This document shows, piece after piece, positions 44,792 through 53,527 of a DNA stretch of 64,000 nt; the stretch's first letter is position 1; each line of letters begins with the position of its first letter. Origin of the DNA: Streptomyces sp. NBC_01233 (GTDB taxonomy: Bacteria > Actinomycetota > Actinomycetes > Streptomycetales > Streptomycetaceae); the NCBI RefSeq assembly GCF_035989305.1, contig NZ_CP108514.1, forward strand, positions 5,312,501 to 5,376,500, read 5' to 3'. A program made the position numbers and the translations under genes. The notes under the pieces are model-generated. The model saw only the letters and a list, made by a program, of their open reading frames with translations. It did no database searches and was not told the DNA's origin.

Positions 44792-45127
44792 TCAGCGCCC
44801 GCGCGGGGCGTACATGATCACGGCCATGCCGGCGAGGCAGACGAGGGCCCCGATGACGTCCCAGCGGTCGGGGCGGTAGCCGTCGGCGACGACGCCCCAG
44901 AGGAGGGATCCGGCGACGAAGACCCCGCCGTAGGCGGCGAGGACCCGGGCGAAGTCGCCCTGGGGCTGGAGGGTGGCGACGAAGCCGTAGAGGCCGAGGG
45001 CGATCACCCCGGCGCCGATCCAGGCCCAGCCCTTGTGCTCGCGGACGCCCTGCCAGACGAGCCAGGCGCCGCCGATCTCCAGGAGGGCGGCGAGGGTGAA
45101 GAGTGCGGCGGAGCGTGCGATCAGCAT
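44792..45127 (-). CDS. YnfA/UPF0060 family membrane protein
   Basis: A 111-residue protein with four hydrophobic segments: [57 protein letters not shown] and [18 protein letters not shown]. The [12 protein letters not shown] pattern and the length match the YnfA family of small membrane proteins related to small multidrug transporters. ATG at 45127 is chosen, as the longer frame to 45181 adds an unlike N-terminus. Confidence 0.9.
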   Translation of the reverse strand: MLIARSAALFTLAALLEIGGAWLVWQGVREHKGWAWIGAGVIALGLYGFVATLQPQGDFARVLAAYGGVFVAGSLLWGVVADGYRPDRWDVIGALVCLAGMAVIMYAPRGR

Positions 45128-45245
45128 GGCCGAAGCGTACGAGGGCGGGTGGGGGCAGATGGGGGTACGGCCCGCCCTCATTCGTGTGATGGTCCGATCG
45201 GCCGTTGCCGCTGGCGGCTAGCCTCCGCGCGAGGAGGTGGTGGCG

Positions 45246-45728
45246 GTGCGCCGTGGTGCCGTACGGAGTGTGGTGGTGGCGGGGTTGCTGGCGCTGGGTA
45301 CGGGTGCGGGTGCGCCGCCCGGGTGGGCCTCGGCCTCGGCCGGGCCGGAGGCCGACGTGGCGTACCACGGCCGGGTCCACCTGGCAGGGGCGCACCTGCG
45401 GATCTGGCTGGTCCCGGAGAACGACGGGCCGGCCGCGCTGGCGAACGCGACGCTGCGGGTGCGGCTGTCGGCCGAGCTCGCGGACCGGCAGGAGCTGGCG
45501 GAGGGCTGCGCGCGGGCCGGTCTGCGCGAGGTGGTGTGCGAGACGGGCCCGCTGCCGCTGCACGGGCGGGGCCGGCACATCGGGCTGGCGCTGGCGCTGC
45601 GGGAGCGGGTGCCGGAGGTGGTGGTGCGGGTCGACACGTGGTGGAACGGCGGTGCGACGGACCGGAACCACGTGAACAACGAGCACGTGGTGCTGGCCCT
45701 GGACACGGGTGACGCGTACGCCTTCTAG
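45246..45728 (+). CDS. Secreted protein of unknown function
   Basis: A 160-residue protein with a signal peptide (RSVVVAGLLALGTGAGAPPG, likely cut after WASA). The mature part looks like a small beta-sandwich: DVAYHGRVHLAGAHLRIWLV, LRVRLSAELADRQELAEGC, and a conserved-looking end HVNNEHVVLALDTGDAYAF. Two Cys may form a disulfide. No family is recognised. GAGGAG lies nine bases before the GTG at 45246; earlier GTGs have no spacing. Confidence 0.65.
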   Translation: MRRGAVRSVVVAGLLALGTGAGAPPGWASASAGPEADVAYHGRVHLAGAHLRIWLVPENDGPAALANATLRVRLSAELADRQELAEGCARAGLREVVCETGPLPLHGRGRHIGLALALRERVPEVVVRVDTWWNGGATDRNHVNNEHVVLALDTGDAYAF

Positions 45729-45795
45729 CGGCTGACCCGCGCGCGTGTTGCGTCGCGCGCGTGCTGCGTCGTGCCCGTGCCCGTGACCGGTCGGG

Positions 45796-46524
45796 TCAGG
45801 TGGTGCCGAATTCGACGAGGGCCTCGTCGACGATCCGCTCCAGGCGGGCGTGGTGGGCTCCGCGCCAGTAGACGCGCTCGCATTCGGTGCACTGCGCGAA
45901 CACGTCGTAGGAGCGGTGCGTGCCGTGTTCGAGTCGGTCGCCGACGCTCTCCTTGTCGGCCTCGTGGAGCGGGCCGTTGCACGCGGTGCAGCGGGTCCAC
46001 GGCGCGAGGACGGGCGCGAACCGGCCAAGGACGTCGCGCAGTTGCTGGTCGGGGTTGTCGCTGTAGACGTACGCGCCGGCGAACAGCTCGCGGCGGCGCA
46101 GCAGTCCGCGGTCGCGGGAGAGCAGGACGCGCTGCTCGGCGGCGGAGCGGGTGGCGAGGGCGGGGTCGCCGATGTCCTCGTTCTCGTAGGCGGCGTCGAC
46201 GCCGAGCAGGCGCAGGCGGCGGGCGAGGGTGCCGAGGTGGACGTCGAGGAGGAAGCGGAGCGGGGCGCCGGGGATCCGTTGGGGCCGGTCGACGCCGAAC
46301 ACCTCTACGTTCTGGCCGTCTTGGGGGACGTACGAGACGGGCACTTCGTGGCCGTCGACGAGGAGGCGGCCGACTTCGGTGAGCGGGACGCCGGCCGACT
46401 CGACGACGTGGCCGAGGCTGGAGGCGCCGTCGGTCGTGGTCGGTACGCGTTCGGCGCGCCGGCTGGGCGGGGCGAAGAGGCGCAGTTCTGGGGCGAGGGT
46501 GAGCTGAATGCCGGGTCCGTTCAC
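45796..46524 (-). CDS. Mut7-C family RNase with N-terminal ubiquitin-like domain
   Basis: A 242-residue protein. Residues about 1-75 are a ubiquitin-like Mut7-C domain (LTLAPELRLFAPPSRRA then LVDGHEVPVSYV). The PIN-like Mut7-C RNase follows with FLLDVHLGTLARRLRLLGVD (first Asp), NEDIGDPALAT and VLLSRDRGLLRRREL (second Asp pair). A zinc ribbon CTACNGPL...CTECERVYW completes it. The family is predicted to be an RNase of unknown target. GTG at 46524 with weak GGCAGG upstream. Confidence 0.88.
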   Translation of the reverse strand: MNGPGIQLTLAPELRLFAPPSRRAERVPTTTDGASSLGHVVESAGVPLTEVGRLLVDGHEVPVSYVPQDGQNVEVFGVDRPQRIPGAPLRFLLDVHLGTLARRLRLLGVDAAYENEDIGDPALATRSAAEQRVLLSRDRGLLRRRELFAGAYVYSDNPDQQLRDVLGRFAPVLAPWTRCTACNGPLHEADKESVGDRLEHGTHRSYDVFAQCTECERVYWRGAHHARLERIVDEALVEFGTT

Positions 46525-46574
46525 CCTGCCAGCATGCCATTTCCGGGGCACCGGCCGCCGCCCATTTAGGGAGG

Positions 46575-46994
46575 TCAGGCGGATGTGGCGGCGGCCTGGT
46601 CGTAGGTGTCGCGGTGGGCGCTGACCTCGTCGAAGTGGTTCTCGGCCCAGAGCTTCACGGAGGAGAGGAGGCAGCTGAGGCTGCTGCCGAGGTCGGTGAG
46701 CCGGTAGTCGACGCGGACGGGGACGGTGGGGGTGACGGTGCGGCTGACGAGGCCGTCGCGTTCGAGGGAGCGGAGGGTCTGGGTGAGCATCTTCTGGCTG
46801 ACGCCGGGGATCTTGCGGCCGAGGTCGCTGTAGCGCAGGGACCGGTCGTCGGCCTGGGCGAGGGCGCTGACGATGAGGCCGACCCACTTGTCGCTGATGC
46901 GGGCCAGGAGCTGGCCGGTGGGGCACTCCTTGAGGAAGGCGTCGTAGCCGGCGCGGGCTTCCGTGCGACGGGCTGCGGCGGTGCTGGCGGCCAT
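46575..46994 (-). CDS. HxlR-family winged-helix regulator
   Basis: A 139-residue protein. The HxlR pattern is clear: CPTGQLLARISDKWVGLIVS with the family Cys near residue 24, RYSDLGRKIPGVSQKMLTQT as the HTH recognition region, and LRSLERDGLVSRTV followed by VRVDYRLTDLG as the wing. HxlR proteins sense electrophiles or oxidants through Cys. It is divergent from a quinone oxidoreductase gene and a perfect palindrome lies between them. ATG at 46994 has GGGAG upstream. Confidence 0.92.
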   Translation of the reverse strand: MAASTAAARRTEARAGYDAFLKECPTGQLLARISDKWVGLIVSALAQADDRSLRYSDLGRKIPGVSQKMLTQTLRSLERDGLVSRTVTPTVPVRVDYRLTDLGSSLSCLLSSVKLWAENHFDEVSAHRDTYDQAAATSA

Positions 46995-47027
46995 GCGGTC
47001 TCCCACTTCAGGTCACTTCGGGGTCGG

Positions 47028-47049
47028 GTACGCACTTTGGAGTGCGTAC
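47028..47049. promoter_or_regulatory. Perfect palindrome, candidate HxlR operator
   Basis: GTACGCACT-TTGG-AGTGCGTAC lies between the HxlR gene and the quinone oxidoreductase gene, with GTAC half-sites like those of known HxlR/HypR operators. A further GTAC lies in the nearby GAGAGTACCTC. Confidence 0.85.
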
Positions 47050-47123
47050 TTACGGAAAGAGAGTACCTCTCCCTAGGTTAGTGGCCATCGGGAACACCTC
47101 GACGGACAAGGGGAGATGGCGAC

Positions 47124-48038
47124 ATGAGTGACGAGCGGACGATGCTGGCGGTCGTGGTGAACGAGTTCGGCGGGCCGGAGCGGGTCGAGCTGGCCGAGGT
47201 CCCGGTGCCGCGGCCGGCGGCGGGCCAGGTCCGGATCCGGGTCCGGGCCGCCGGGGTCAACCCGGTGGACGGCGCGGTCCGCGCCGGTGTCTTCGGCGGC
47301 GCCGGGCAGCGGCTCGGCCTCGGCTGGGACGTGGCCGGCGAGATCGACGAGGTGGGTGCGGAGGTGACCGGCCACAGCCGAGGCGACCGGGTCGTGGGGC
47401 TGCACTACGGGACGGTGAAGCCGCTGGGCACGCACGCGGAGTTCGCGGTGCTCGACGCCACCGCCGTGGTGGCCGCGCCGGCCACGGTGGACGCCGTGGC
47501 CGCGGCGGGGCTGCCGCTGGCCGGGCTCACCGCGGCCCGCGCGGTGGACCTGCTGGGGCTCGCCCCCGGCGCCTCGGTGCTCGTCACCGGCGCGGCGGGC
47601 GTGGTCGGCGGGCTCGCGGTGCAGCTCGCGGCGCGGGCCGGCCTGGTGGTGACGGCCCTGGCGGGCGACGGGGACGAGGACTTCGTACGGTCCCTGGGCG
47701 CGGCCGCCTTCGTCCCGCGCGGCGGGGCTCCGGCCGGGCCGGTGGACGGGGTCCTGGACACGGCCGTCCTGGGGGAGCCCGCGCTGGGGTTCGTCCGCGA
47801 CGGCGGGGTCTACGTCGGCGTGATCCCGGGCGCGGCCCCGGCCGCGGAGCGCGGGATCCGGGTCGAGGAGCAGGAGGTCGCAGCGGACGGGGAGCGCCTG
47901 GCCCGCCTGGTGTCCCTGGTGGACGCGGGCGAGCTCACGCTCCGGGTGGCGGACGCCTTCCCCCTCGCCGACGCGCCGAAGGCGCACGACCGCCTCGCGA
48001 CCCCGGGGGTCCGCGGCCGCATCATCCTGACGGCGTGA
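47124..48038 (+). CDS. NADP-dependent quinone oxidoreductase (zinc-free MDR family)
   Basis: A 304-residue medium-chain reductase. The start VVVNEFGGPERVELAEVPVP is typical of quinone oxidoreductase, LGWDVAGEIDEVGAEVTG follows, and the cofactor site is SVLVTGAAGVVGGLAVQLA. No structural zinc Cys cluster is present. It probably reduces quinones or other electrophiles under control of the divergent HxlR protein. The last 17 bases overlap the 3' end of the convergent GNAT gene. ATG at 47124 follows AAGGGGAG. Confidence 0.9.
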   Translation: MSDERTMLAVVVNEFGGPERVELAEVPVPRPAAGQVRIRVRAAGVNPVDGAVRAGVFGGAGQRLGLGWDVAGEIDEVGAEVTGHSRGDRVVGLHYGTVKPLGTHAEFAVLDATAVVAAPATVDAVAAAGLPLAGLTAARAVDLLGLAPGASVLVTGAAGVVGGLAVQLAARAGLVVTALAGDGDEDFVRSLGAAAFVPRGGAPAGPVDGVLDTAVLGEPALGFVRDGGVYVGVIPGAAPAAERGIRVEEQEVAADGERLARLVSLVDAGELTLRVADAFPLADAPKAHDRLATPGVRGRIILTA

Positions 48039-48594
48039 TCCCGGCCGACGAGGCGGTCCCGCCGGACGGTGTGGTCCCGCGCCGCGGCCCCACCCGGTAG
48101 CGCCAGTCGCGACTCGGGTGGGGCACGCCGGGCGGGTACTCGAAGTCGACCTCTCCCAGGCACTCGAACCCCGCCCGCCGGCAGACGGCGTTGGAATCCG
48201 GGTGGTCCGTCCCCGGGAAGGCGTGGACGCTGTCGCGGGTGCCGTGGGTGCGGACGTAGGCCAGGAGCTCCGTGAGCGCCGCCACCGCCAGCCCCCGGCC
48301 CTGGAACTCGGGCAGCACGCCCCAGCCGGCCTCGTAGACCGGCTCGCCCCGCCACTCCCGCTCCCAGAAGCCGATGGTGCCGGCGCTCTCGCCGGAGGGC
48401 TCCGGCACCACCCGGAACATTCGCCCGGCGGACGGCTCGCGCGCGCTCAGCGCCTCGTACCGGCGCTGCCGGTCGGCGAGCTTCTCCGGCGTCTCCGGCC
48501 CGCCGAGATGCCCGGTCATCACTGGTTCGTTCGCGCGCTCCAGCAGCCAGAAGTCCCCGTCACCCCACGGCTCCAACCGTACGTGTGTCTCCAT
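48022..48594 (-). CDS. GNAT family N-acetyltransferase
   Basis: A 190-residue acetyltransferase. VRLEPWGDGDFWLLERANEP is the N-terminal strand-helix of RimJ/RimL-type GNATs, GTIGFWEREWRGEPVYEAGW and PEFQGRGLAVAALTELLAYV form the acetyl-CoA site (Q/R-x-x-G-x-G/A), and NAVCRRAGFECLGEVDF is the C-terminal strand. The substrate is unknown. The C-terminus overlaps the convergent oxidoreductase gene by 17 bases. ATG at 48594. Confidence 0.88.
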   Translation of the reverse strand: METHVRLEPWGDGDFWLLERANEPVMTGHLGGPETPEKLADRQRRYEALSAREPSAGRMFRVVPEPSGESAGTIGFWEREWRGEPVYEAGWGVLPEFQGRGLAVAALTELLAYVRTHGTRDSVHAFPGTDHPDSNAVCRRAGFECLGEVDFEYPPGVPHPSRDWRYRVGPRRGTTPSGGTASSAGITPSG

Positions 48595-48655
48595 CCCGAC
48601 ACGCTACTCCGGTGCGGAGGAAGGCGTCGGGACGTCGCGTCGACCACCGGGGCAC

Positions 48656-50917
48656 TCAGCCCCGCTGGAAGAACTCCACCTCCGCCAGGGCGAGATGGCG
48701 GTCCGGGGCCGACCCGGCGGGTGTGTCGAGGGTCAGGCGGATCGTCGTGACGTCGCTGATGCCGGTGGGGAACGTCTGGGGGCCGGGCTTGTCGCTCAGG
48801 GCGAGCTTCTTGTGGACCTTCCGTCCGTCCCGCGCCGTCACCTCCATGTCGATCTGGAGCGCCCGCGCCTGCTTCGCGTACTCCTCGGGCGATGACGAGG
48901 CACCGTTGGTGATGATCACGTCGACCAGGCGGAACGGCTTGGCGAAGGTGTACGTCACCGAGGCACCGGGGCCGGGCGCGCCCCAGTAGCGGTTGCTGAG
49001 CCCGTCCGTGCCGTCGCCCACCGGATGTCCGGGCACCTCGGCGCTCGCCTCGACGCGGGTGGCGGTCACCGCCTTGGCCTTGCCGAGCTTGTCGCGGGTG
49101 TCCTCGATCAGGTGCCGTCCGGCCGGCAGCAGCAGGAAGCCGCCCGCGCACAGGGCCAGCACGACGGCCAGGACGACCAGGAAGCGCACCATCCGGCCCG
49201 AGCCGGCGCGGGTGCGGCGGCGGAACGGCCAGATCGTCCGCCACCACGGCAGGGGAGCCGGTGCGGTGGTGGGTGTCAGCGGAGCCGCGCAGCGGCGGCA
49301 GAAGCGGCGGTCCGGCGGGTTGGGCGTGCCGCAGGCGGGGCAGGGCACGCCGGCCACGTCGTCGCTCACCGCGACGGGACGCACGACCGGGCGCGGCGCG
49401 ACGGCCTTCGCGGGGCGGACGGGCTGGGGCGAGGCCGGTGCCTGCGGCGCCACGGCGGGTGCGGGTGCGGGTGCGGGTGCCTGCGGCGCTACGGGCTCGG
49501 GAGCGGCGGGTCGCCTGGCGGCGGGCGGAGCGGCGGGGGGCCGCGCGGGGGGTGCCGGGGGCGGTGTCGCGGGGCCGGAGGCGGGCCGGGGCGCGGCCGG
49601 CGCTTGCGACCCGCGCGCCCCACCGCCGGCCCGGTCCTCCGGCAGTCCGGGCTCCGACGGGTCGGACGGGCCGGACGGGCCGGACTCCGAGGCGGCGGGC
49701 GCGGACGCGTTGGACCGCCCACGCAGCCAGGACAGCCACCGACCCGCGCGGGCGGGCGCGGACGGGGTGGACCCACTGCGTGGTCCGGAGGGGGGCCGCT
49801 GATCCGTGTCGGCGGGTGTGGGCGGGGCCGGTTGCGTGCCGGTGGGTGTGGGGTGGGGTGGTTCCGCGCCGGAGGGTGCGGACGGGGTGGACCGGTTGCG
49901 CGGCTCGCTCGGGGGCTGCCGGTCTGTGTCGTCCGTGGCGGGCGGGGCGGACTGCGTGCCGGTGGGTGCGGGGTGGGGTGGTTCCGCGCCGGAGGGTGCG
50001 GACGGGGTGGACCGGTTGCGCGGCTCGCTCGGGGGCTGCCGGTCTGTGTCGTCCGTGGCGGGCGGGGCGGACTGCGTGCCGGTGGGTGCGGGTTGGGGCG
50101 GCTGCGCCCCGGAAGGTGCGGACGGGGTGGACCGGTTGCGCGGCTCGCTCGGGGGCTGCCGGTCTGTGTCGTCCGTCGTGGGCGGGGCCGGTTGCGCGCC
50201 GGTGGGTGTGGGGTGGGGTGGTTCCCCGCCGGCGGGCGCGGACGGGGTGGAACCACTGAGCGGTCCGGAGGGGGGCCGCTGATCCGTGTCGGCGGGTGTG
50301 GGCGGGGCCGGCTCCGCGCCGGAGGGTGTGGACGGGATCGACCCGTTACGCAGCCCTGTAGAGGGCTGTCGCTCTGCGTCGGTCGTCGTGGGCGGGGTGG
50401 ACAGGCCGCTGGAGGGTGCGGACGGGGCGGAACCGCTGGGTGGTCCGGAGGGGGGCCGGTGATCCGCGTCCGCGGGTGTGGGCCGGGGGGATTGCGCCTC
50501 GGCGGACGCGGACGCGGACGCGGACGGGGCCGGCTCCGCAGGGGCGGGCGCAGGCGGGTGGGACGGCACGGTGGCGGGCGCAGGCGGGGCCGGCTCCGTG
50601 TGGGCGGGCGCGGGCGGGGTGGCCTCCGCGGCGGCGGGCGCGGGCGGGGGCGAGTCCGCCCCGGCGGTCGGTCGGGCGCCCGCCCGTTCCCGGGCCGTGC
50701 CCCCTTGGGTCGTGGCCTCCCGGGGTGCCGTGCCGCTCTGGGGCGGGTTCTCAAGGGCGCCGTCCCACGGACCCGCGGTGGGCGTCGGTGCTGCTTCGGC
50801 CGGGCCGGACGAGCGTCGTGTGGGGGTGGAGTCCGACCAGCCCAGGTAGGCGCCGCAGTTGCCGCAGAAGTCGTCCGTAGCGCCGTTGGACGCCCCGCAC
50901 ACGGGACACGCACGCAT
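48656..50917 (-). CDS. Zinc-ribbon, Pro-rich membrane protein with discoidin-like C-terminus
   Basis: A protein of about 753 residues. An N-terminal zinc ribbon (CPVCGASNGATDDFCGNCGAY) leads to a 400-residue Pro/Thr/Ser-rich region with a 40-residue repeat, a second zinc ribbon (CPACGTPNPPDRRFCRRCA), one membrane segment (MVRFLVVLAVVLALCAGGFL) and a C-terminal beta-sandwich like discoidin/F5-8C domains (SNRYWGAPGPGASVTYTFAK through LALAEVEFFQRG). It is the last gene of the tail-gene cluster: the previous stop overlaps the GTG at 50926. ATG at 50917 is chosen for its spacing to GAGGGAAG. Such proteins occur with Streptomyces contractile-injection-like clusters; role unknown. Confidence 0.75.
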   Translation of the reverse strand: MRACPVCGASNGATDDFCGNCGAYLGWSDSTPTRRSSGPAEAAPTPTAGPWDGALENPPQSGTAPREATTQGGTARERAGARPTAGADSPPPAPAAAEATPPAPAHTEPAPPAPATVPSHPPAPAPAEPAPSASASASAEAQSPRPTPADADHRPPSGPPSGSAPSAPSSGLSTPPTTTDAERQPSTGLRNGSIPSTPSGAEPAPPTPADTDQRPPSGPLSGSTPSAPAGGEPPHPTPTGAQPAPPTTDDTDRQPPSEPRNRSTPSAPSGAQPPQPAPTGTQSAPPATDDTDRQPPSEPRNRSTPSAPSGAEPPHPAPTGTQSAPPATDDTDRQPPSEPRNRSTPSAPSGAEPPHPTPTGTQPAPPTPADTDQRPPSGPRSGSTPSAPARAGRWLSWLRGRSNASAPAASESGPSGPSDPSEPGLPEDRAGGGARGSQAPAAPRPASGPATPPPAPPARPPAAPPAARRPAAPEPVAPQAPAPAPAPAVAPQAPASPQPVRPAKAVAPRPVVRPVAVSDDVAGVPCPACGTPNPPDRRFCRRCAAPLTPTTAPAPLPWWRTIWPFRRRTRAGSGRMVRFLVVLAVVLALCAGGFLLLPAGRHLIEDTRDKLGKAKAVTATRVEASAEVPGHPVGDGTDGLSNRYWGAPGPGASVTYTFAKPFRLVDVIITNGASSSPEEYAKQARALQIDMEVTARDGRKVHKKLALSDKPGPQTFPTGISDVTTIRLTLDTPAGSAPDRHLALAEVEFFQRG
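49807..50286 (-). repeat. 120-bp minisatellite in the Pro-rich region
   Basis: About four units of exactly 120 bases (for example those starting at 49927 and 50047 are almost identical) encode 40-residue repeats such as DDTDRQPPSEPRNRSTPSAP. More diverged copies extend to about 50400. The near identity of neighbouring copies points to recent expansion and length variation between strains. Confidence 0.88.
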
Positions 50918-50922
50918 CGTCG

Positions 50923-51495
50923 TCACCTTCCCTCACCCCCGGGCGGTCCCGGCAGGACCTCGACCCGGCAGACCGTGTGGACGGGGCACAGGGTGCGGAC
51001 GAGCGCGCGGACCCGGTCCGCGTCCACTGCGTACGCCGCACCCTCGCGGTGCGGCCACACCCGGATCAGGACCTCGTCGGCCGGGGGAGGGGGCAGATCC
51101 GCGCCCGCCGTACGGGACCAGGTGGCCCCGCCGTCCCCGCTGACCTCGGCGGACACGCCCAGGACCAGGCGCAGGGCCTCGGTCAGGCCGCGCCGGGTGC
51201 CGCGCCGGCGGTGCAGTTCCACCGCGCGCGCCACCGCCTCGCGCCGCAGTCCGGTCGGCCACCGGGGGTCGTCGATGCCGCCCACCCAGGAGGCCAGCCA
51301 GGACAGGAAGTCGGCGGGGGCCAGCCGGGGGTCGAAGTAGGAGGGCAGGTTGTCGAGGGTCGTGAACACCGGGGCCAGGACGGTGTCCAGGCCCGCCGTG
51401 AACCGCTGGGCGAAGTCGTCCTCGGCGTACAGCGCGGGGAGTTGCTCGCCGATCGGGTGCCGGCTGGGCAGGCCGGGGACGGCGGCGCGGCTCAT
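50923..51495 (-). CDS. Phage tail protein I-like baseplate component
   Basis: A 190-residue protein of the phage tail/tail protein I type found in phage and contractile injection baseplates. Visible: LYAEDDFAQRFTAGLDTVLA, PSYFDPRLAPADFLSWLASW, then RRREAV-like ARAVELHRRRGTRRGLTEAL, the signature of the family in Streptomyces. ATG at 51495 overlaps the baseplate J-like gene stop (ATGA). The next gene starts within its stop. It would form part of the hub-wedge junction of the baseplate. Confidence 0.82.
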   Translation of the reverse strand: MSRAAVPGLPSRHPIGEQLPALYAEDDFAQRFTAGLDTVLAPVFTTLDNLPSYFDPRLAPADFLSWLASWVGGIDDPRWPTGLRREAVARAVELHRRRGTRRGLTEALRLVLGVSAEVSGDGGATWSRTAGADLPPPPADEVLIRVWPHREGAAYAVDADRVRALVRTLCPVHTVCRVEVLPGPPGGEGR

Positions 51496-53330
51496 CCGTA
51501 CACCCCCGTCTCCGGCTCCGTCACGACCACCTGGTGCTGGTAGGAGAAGACGAGCGCGCCGGCTCCGATGTCGATCCGGTCGACGGGGGCGCCGCGCCGT
51601 CCGGTGATCGGGTCGGCGGCGAACATCCGGATGTCCTCCACCAGGACGTCCCCGATGGCGCGTTGCAGTACGCCGAACACCTCGCCGTACTGGACAGGCC
51701 GCCCGAACGGCCAGCCGGCGCCGTCGGGTCCGCCGTGCAAGGGGTTGAGATGGCGGAACAGCGCGGCGAGCGCCGCCTCGCGCACCCGGTCGGCGTCCGC
51801 GGCGGGTGCCGACAGCCGGGCGACCACGGTGACGCCCTGGTAGACGGGCGGCTCCACGACGAGGCGCGTGCCGATCAGGCGCCGTTCGTCGAGGGTGGTG
51901 GTGATCGCGGTGAGCATCTGGTCGGAGGGGATCAGCTGCTCGAAGCGGAGCCGGTCGTCGCCCTCGTCGGCCACCGCGTCCGGCACCACCAGGACGCGTA
52001 CCGCGCCCGCGCCGCCGGAGCCGTCCGTGGCGGGCAGGCAGCGGACCCGGCGCACCGAGGGCGCCGCCTGGCGGGCGATGATCTCGTAGTCCTCGGCGGT
52101 CACCGCGCGCTCCTGCATGCGCAGCGTCTCCGGCGCCCTCAGCTTGGCGTTGTCGATGGTCTCCCCGGCGACGCCGCCGCGCGCCGCCTCCCGGTTGGTG
52201 ACCCGGGCGACGTAGGGGACGGAGCTGCGCAGTACGGAGATCGCGCCGCGGGAGACGTTGCCCGCCGGGCCGCCCCCGGTGCGGTAGCGGGCCACGCGGA
52301 CCTGGGATCCCTTGGGCGGTACGGCGCCGCAGGGGCGCAGGCTGCCGTCGGCTTCGCGCAGCACCGGCGGGAACGAGAACTCGCCGGTGGTGGCGTTCAC
52401 GCGGACGTGCCGGTCCGCGGGCGCCGAACGGCCGAAGTGCTCCACCACGTCCCAGCGCTGCCATCCCTCGGGGGAGGACACCTCCACCACCGGGGGTTCC
52501 CCGTCGAGCAGCACGGGCGGGCGGCCGAGCCGGAAGGTCTGGCCGGCCACCCCCTCCGACGCGCCGAGCGGTACGTCGGTCACCCGCTCGGCGTGCTCCA
52601 CGGTCATCGTGCCGCCGACGGTGAAGACGGCGGCCTCGCGGACGGTCGGGGACTCCGAGTAGAACGGCTGGCCGGGCTCGGGCTCGGTGACACGGCAGCG
52701 CAGCCAGCCCGCGCGGGTGCCGCTGATCAGCGATGCGGTGTGCCCGGCGGGGACGTACACGATGACCTCACCGGGCCGGTTGAGGCCGCCGGTGCTGTCG
52801 GAGTCGGTCTCGCAGCGCTGCCACCGGCCGCCGTCCCACGCCTCCCACACCAGCGGGGGCTGGCGCGGGTCGACACCGACGCCCTCGACGCGGCTGTCGA
52901 GGCGGACCGCGACCACGCAGCGCGGTACCGCCGTCGGCAGGCCGAACAGGAGAGCGTCGCCGGGCTCGGGGGTCGCCTGGAAGCACGGTATGTCGCGGCT
53001 CTCGGCGAGCGCACCGGTCCGGTCGGTCTGGTCGCCGGTGCGGGGCGCGGTGACCAGGCGCGTCAACTCGCTGGGCACGATCCGCAGGTCGTCGGCGGTC
53101 GCGAAGACCACGGCCTCCTCGGTCTCGCCGGCGGCGGTGGTCACCTCGGTGCCCGCGGGCAGCGTCACGGTGTCGGGCTGTGGAGCCGACAGCCAGAAGT
53201 CGACGTCGGCGGCGGCGGCCGAGGGCGGGTACAGCTGGATGTCTAACAGGTCGAGGAACGCCAGGTAGCACCAGTAGCAGCAGCGGTGCGCCGGCCCTCC
53301 CCCAGCGGCGTCGACGACTGCCGGAGCCAC
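51492..53330 (-). CDS. Baseplate J-like protein, missing its N-terminus
   Basis: The open frame encodes about 610 residues of the putative baseplate assembly protein family (gpJ/gp6-like). The start of the recognisable homology is YLAFLDLLDIQLYPPSAAAA, then WLSAPQPDTVTLPAGTEVTT; further blocks are APETLRMQERAVTAEDYEII and GGPDGAGWPFGRPVQYGEVF. Full-length proteins carry some 70-80 residues before this, including an LLYRLN motif. Here an in-frame TGA and unlike sequence precede it, and no ribosome binding site is near the GTG at 53330. I regard it as 5'-truncated and perhaps not functional. Confidence 0.75.
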   Translation of the reverse strand: MAPAVVDAAGGGPAHRCCYWCYLAFLDLLDIQLYPPSAAAADVDFWLSAPQPDTVTLPAGTEVTTAAGETEEAVVFATADDLRIVPSELTRLVTAPRTGDQTDRTGALAESRDIPCFQATPEPGDALLFGLPTAVPRCVVAVRLDSRVEGVGVDPRQPPLVWEAWDGGRWQRCETDSDSTGGLNRPGEVIVYVPAGHTASLISGTRAGWLRCRVTEPEPGQPFYSESPTVREAAVFTVGGTMTVEHAERVTDVPLGASEGVAGQTFRLGRPPVLLDGEPPVVEVSSPEGWQRWDVVEHFGRSAPADRHVRVNATTGEFSFPPVLREADGSLRPCGAVPPKGSQVRVARYRTGGGPAGNVSRGAISVLRSSVPYVARVTNREAARGGVAGETIDNAKLRAPETLRMQERAVTAEDYEIIARQAAPSVRRVRCLPATDGSGGAGAVRVLVVPDAVADEGDDRLRFEQLIPSDQMLTAITTTLDERRLIGTRLVVEPPVYQGVTVVARLSAPAADADRVREAALAALFRHLNPLHGGPDGAGWPFGRPVQYGEVFGVLQRAIGDVLVEDIRMFAADPITGRRGAPVDRIDIGAGALVFSYQHQVVVTEPETGVYG

Positions 53331-53527
53331 CCGTGCCCATCACGGTCCACCTCACAGTCCGGTACAGCATTCACGTATGACCCCGCCACCTTGCGGCCCG
53401 GTGCGTGCGGCCGGCAGGGCCGTGGGGCCGCACCCGGGGGAAGTGCCCGGTGCGCTTTCGGGCAGCGGGGAGTGCGGCCGCCCGGGCCGACGGGCTCGCC
53501 CGTACGCGCCGGCTCCCCGACGTGCGC
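53331..53527 (-). other. Degenerate stretch where the baseplate gene should begin
   Basis: About 200 bases between the truncated baseplate gene and the LuxR gene. On the minus strand ATGCTGTACCGGACTGTG reads MLYRTV in a different frame and could be a remnant of the LLYRLN motif. No promoter or complete gene was seen. Confidence 0.35.

Noticed and set aside
49807..50400. A CRISPR array
   Set aside because: The repeats are long (120 bases), contiguous without unique spacers, and lie in frame in a coding gene.
48656..53330. A prophage
   Set aside because: Only baseplate/tail-type genes occur; there is no integrase, capsid, terminase, portal or lysis gene and no attachment repeat, so an injection-system remnant fits better.
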